Shown here piece after piece: positions 63,150 to 64,000 of a stretch of DNA of 64,000 bases. This DNA is from Pseudo-nitzschia pungens (taxonomy: Eukaryota > Bacillariophyta > Bacillariophyceae > Bacillariales > Bacillariaceae), in contig CM074763.1 of the NCBI GenBank assembly GCA_037355855.1, forward strand, positions 4,154,001 to 4,218,000, read 5' to 3'. Made by a program: the position numbers and the translations under genes. The notes beneath the pieces are model-generated. The model saw only the letters and a list, made by a program, of their open reading frames with translations, ran no database searches and was not told where the DNA came from. Within the stretch, counting starts at the first letter, position 1. The number at the start of each line of letters is the position of its first letter.

Positions 63150-63653
63150 TACGTAATTCTTATCAGCTGTCCCCTCCACGACTTTAATGTCCTTTACTCG
63201 CAAGTTTAGGGCATTTTGACCTTCGTCTGGTAGTAGATTTTTCTACAGGGCTCTACAGAGCAGCTCCTAGGCAACTTGTTGAGAAATCTCTCCAGTACTA
63301 ATTCTACATGATATTGTTCGAAATTACATTTTGGCTCCTACTCAACCAATCTTGACTTGATAACACCAGATAAACCAACTCTGGGCACAAGGGTTGGATG
63401 GACGTAGGTGGTATGGCTTCAAGTCTATTGCAACTGCTTCCAATTCAATCACCATGGTCAGGAGGAGTTGTAGCCTAATTTGTACATGAATTTGTGTAGA
63501 AAATTAGTACCAGACTTTCTTTCTGGGAAATGACAGAGTCGTGTCGTAGACTCCAGTAGAAAAATGTACCACCAGGGTGAAGGTCAAAATGCCCTAAACT
63601 TGCGAGTAAAGGACATTGAAGTCGTGGAGGGGACAGCTGATAAGAATTACGTA
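63150..63653. mobile_element. foldback element with 75-bp near-perfect arms
   Basis: 63150-63224 is the reverse complement of 63579-63653 with one mismatch (tacgtaattcttatcagctg ... attttgaccttc). The inverted homology continues more weakly inwards (gtagatttttctac with gtagaaaaatgtac). The ~350-bp spacer is non-coding. No TSD can be fixed because the flanks are repetitive (gtacggta, acgtattacg). Confidence 0.8.
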
Positions 63654-63689
63654 TTACGTATTGTACATGTTAGTGCACCAGTCGAAGAT

Positions 63690-64000
63690 ATTATGTACGT
63701 GTTCCCAATTAGAAAGTGCGTAGCTCTAATTCTACTCGTAAACCTTACGTAACTTACTTGTTGACCCAAAAATTCAGAACTTGGTTTGTATCATGAGCGT
63801 TTAATCAAGCAGAATCTTGCTTCATCGGAATATGGAATTTCCGCCAACAAAAAGAAACAATGACCATCGGAATCTTAGTCAAAGATAGGTACGTGTTCCC
63901 ATATTATTAGAAGAAGTGCGTACTCGTAATCGTAATCGTACGTACGGTAGGGCCTTACCTGTAATCTTAGTTCTTGCCCCAAAAATTCAGAACTCGGTTT
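63690..64000. repeat. ~100-bp direct repeat with ~100-bp spacer
   Basis: tacgtgttcccaattagaaa ... cccaaaaattcagaacttgg at about 63697-63786 recurs at about 63891-64000, with a cgtaatcgtaatcg expansion in the second copy. Truncated by the window end. Confidence 0.75.

Overview
This window is eukaryotic and consists almost entirely of transposable elements nested inside one another. No host gene, rRNA or tRNA could be supported. The organism is most likely a diatom or another stramenopile. That is an inference from the diatom-style Ty1/copia pol tail at the left edge, the APE-RT-RNase H LINEs, the IS630/mariner-like DDE remnant and the GCR1_C-like fragment. The species cannot be named from the sequence.

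Layout. (1) 1-2354: 3' end of an autonomous copia element (pol tail, 3' UTR with polypurine tract, degenerate LTR). (2) 2395-8206: graveyard of LINE 5'-UTR pieces, a LINE ORF2 tail, a divergent LINE 3' end, a broken DDE transposase, an inverted-repeat element and a broken GCR1_C-like gene. (3) 8207-39573: two giant LINEs, A and B, joined exactly head to tail and flanked by a single 16-bp target-site duplication. LINE B is split at 30696-37645 by a 6.95-kb DNA transposon. That transposon encodes a 1,524-aa RNase H-fold (hAT-like) transposase and a 247-aa accessory protein, has 33-bp TIRs and makes a 5-bp TSD. (4) 39598-62226: a palindromic non-autonomous element (P1). It is interrupted by a second copy of its own family (P2, 39725-41025, TSD CCAGG) and by a large non-coding LTR retrotransposon (41468-61590). 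The right LTR of that retrotransposon was hit by a gag-only LTR element (47320-50408) and by an apparently intact 10.7-kb LINE, C (50751-61494, minus strand). (5) 62227-64000: GT-rich low complexity, a 75-bp-arm foldback element and a direct repeat.

How the parts work together. The LINEs have two ORFs that overlap by the eight bases ATGGTTAG in all three copies. ORF1 is of unknown fold. ORF2 is APE endonuclease, reverse transcriptase, RNase H and a CCHC finger. They have very long 5' UTRs made of CCCTAAGT boxes, a conserved potentially structured module and copy-specific minisatellites, and they end in two short conserved hairpins. The non-coding LTR element shares its 3' UTR and LTR with the copia element at the left edge, which suggests it borrows that family's proteins.

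The clearest new observations are: the large DNA transposon with a transposase of unassigned superfamily; the A+B LINE composite under one TSD (template jumping or dimeric transcript); the LTR pair that gives empty and filled sites for two later insertions; a structured module shared by LINE 5' UTRs and a gag-only LTR element; and a LINE (C) that looks like a mosaic of the A and B lineages. Family names come from motif recognition by eye; no database search was possible.
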